Below are positions 5,334-6,026 of a stretch of DNA of 6,026 nt, in pieces. Both the position numbers and the translations under genes were made by a program. Source of the stretch: Planctomycetaceae bacterium. GTDB taxonomy: Bacteria > Planctomycetota > Planctomycetia > Pirellulales > Pirellulaceae. The stretch spans positions 1 through 6,026 of the forward strand of contig SXHS01000111.1 in assembly GCA_005773145.1 (NCBI GenBank). Reading direction: 5' to 3'. Positions within the stretch are counted from its first letter, which is position 1. Each line of letters opens with the position of its first letter. The notes under the pieces were generated by a model. The model had not been told where the DNA came from. It made no database searches and was given only the letters and a program-made list of their open reading frames with translations.

Positions 5334-6026
5334 ATGAAACGATTGGGATTTTTGGCTTCTTTGGCGATGCTCTGCGCATCGTCGACCGCGTTCGCGGTGC
5401 CCGCAAACTGGGCTTTTGAAATGAGCGTTGCTCCATCTCTTGAGGGAGCTGGCGTGTGGACCGGTCGATCCGACGGCAGCATGGCGACGGGCGGTGTTCA
5501 AAATGTTGGCACCCGTACCTATGCTAAGGGCGGTACTTTTAGCATGTCGTCCGTAGCCAATGTGGTTGGCGATGCGGCTGCTGCGGGAACGGCGAACCCA
5601 CAGGTTGGGAACCCGTTCGCGCTAACGGGCCATAGCGGTAACAACACAATCGAAGCACGGTTTCTGGTATCGAGCGATTACAATGCGCCGGGCGTTATCA
5701 GTGGTTTATTTGCCATTGAAAACCAAGCACTGGGTACCCTTCACAACAACCCATTCTACGGTTTTCGTAGCGCCGCCGCGATCACTTCCCCGGCCACGGA
5801 CAATCCGAATGGCCAATCGGCTTTCACCTTTTTCGAAAGCAGCAGCCCTGGTCCGAATAACGAGTTTCATCATGCCCGTATTCCAGGTCAGGGCTCGCTT
5901 GGCGGGTTCGATGAAATTCCGCTGGTTTTCGATCAGATGATCAAGTTGCGCATTGTGATGAACGATAGTGGCGTAACCCAATTGGGTACCATCGACTATT
6001 ACTTCGACATGGAAGATGGCAACGGC
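5334..6026 (+). CDS. Secreted protein of unknown function, C-terminus outside the window
   Basis: The frame is open from the ATG at 5334 to the window edge, giving 231 residues with no stop. GGAG at 5322-5325, eight bases before the ATG, supports the start. The N-terminus is a typical Sec signal peptide: Lys2-Arg3, a hydrophobic core (residues 4-15) and STAFA, with predicted cleavage after Ala21. Cys14 follows Met-Leu, so it is not a lipobox. The mature part is rich in Gly, Ala, Ser and Asn, has no cysteine, and alternates short polar and hydrophobic stretches, as in beta-sandwich extracellular proteins. The segment from about residue 100 (NNTIEARFLV) to IKLRIVMN and DYYFDMEDGNG resembles a lectin-like (concanavalin A/LamG) fold only loosely. 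A C-terminal PEP-CTERM sorting signal is plausible for this kind of protein but would lie off the window. The gene appears separately transcribed and less GC-rich than its neighbours. I do not recognise the family. Confidence 0.85.
   Translation, partial: MKRLGFLASLAMLCASSTAFAVPANWAFEMSVAPSLEGAGVWTGRSDGSMATGGVQNVGTRTYAKGGTFSMSSVANVVGDAAAAGTANPQVGNPFALTGHSGNNTIEARFLVSSDYNAPGVISGLFAIENQALGTLHNNPFYGFRSAAAITSPATDNPNGQSAFTFFESSSPGPNNEFHHARIPGQGSLGGFDEIPLVFDQMIKLRIVMNDSGVTQLGTIDYYFDMEDGNG

Noticed and set aside
5334..5396. Lipoprotein signal with Cys14 as lipidated residue
   Set aside because: The residues before the cysteine are Ala-Met-Leu, which do not fit a lipobox; the later AFA site fits ordinary signal peptidase cleavage.

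Overview
The window looks like a piece of a GC-rich bacterial chromosome, most probably a planctomycete. The clue is the second gene: its domain order (a DUF116-like module fused to a polyprenyl synthase) is one I associate from memory with that phylum. No rRNA or other marker gene confirms this, so the assignment is tentative. All four supported genes read on the plus strand.

Layout. Positions 1-282 hold no gene; they form the leader of the first gene and contain a stable hairpin. Positions 283-2484 encode an alpha-glucan (glycogen) phosphorylase of the DUF3417-containing type, complete and with its catalytic motifs intact. After a 143-base gap comes a two-gene unit. Positions 2628-4448 encode a two-domain protein with an N-terminal DUF116-like module that has lost its cysteine-rich loop and a C-terminal all-trans polyprenyl diphosphate synthase. 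Positions 4429-4983 encode a small protein resembling chorismate pyruvate-lyase (UbiC/DUF98 type), overlapping the synthase gene by 20 bases. A 350-base non-coding stretch follows (4984-5333). It holds two perfect-core hairpins, two abutting short tandem repeats and an AT-rich promoter region. The window ends inside a gene for a secreted protein with a clear signal peptide (5334 onward, C-terminus missing).

How the genes fit together. The phosphorylase acts in storage-glucan breakdown and has no evident link to the rest. The polyprenyl synthase and the lyase-like protein are probably translated together. One would supply a long isoprenoid tail and the other possibly an aromatic head (4-hydroxybenzoate or a related acid), which suggests quinone or aromatic prenyl-lipid synthesis. 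That pairing is an inference; no prenyltransferase lies in the window. The secreted protein appears to have its own promoter.

The most interesting element is the DUF116-like/prenyl synthase fusion. It has lost the cysteines expected of DUF116, has a non-canonical second aspartate motif (NDLKD), and is coupled to a lyase-like gene. I see no mobile element, CRISPR array, tRNA or rRNA.
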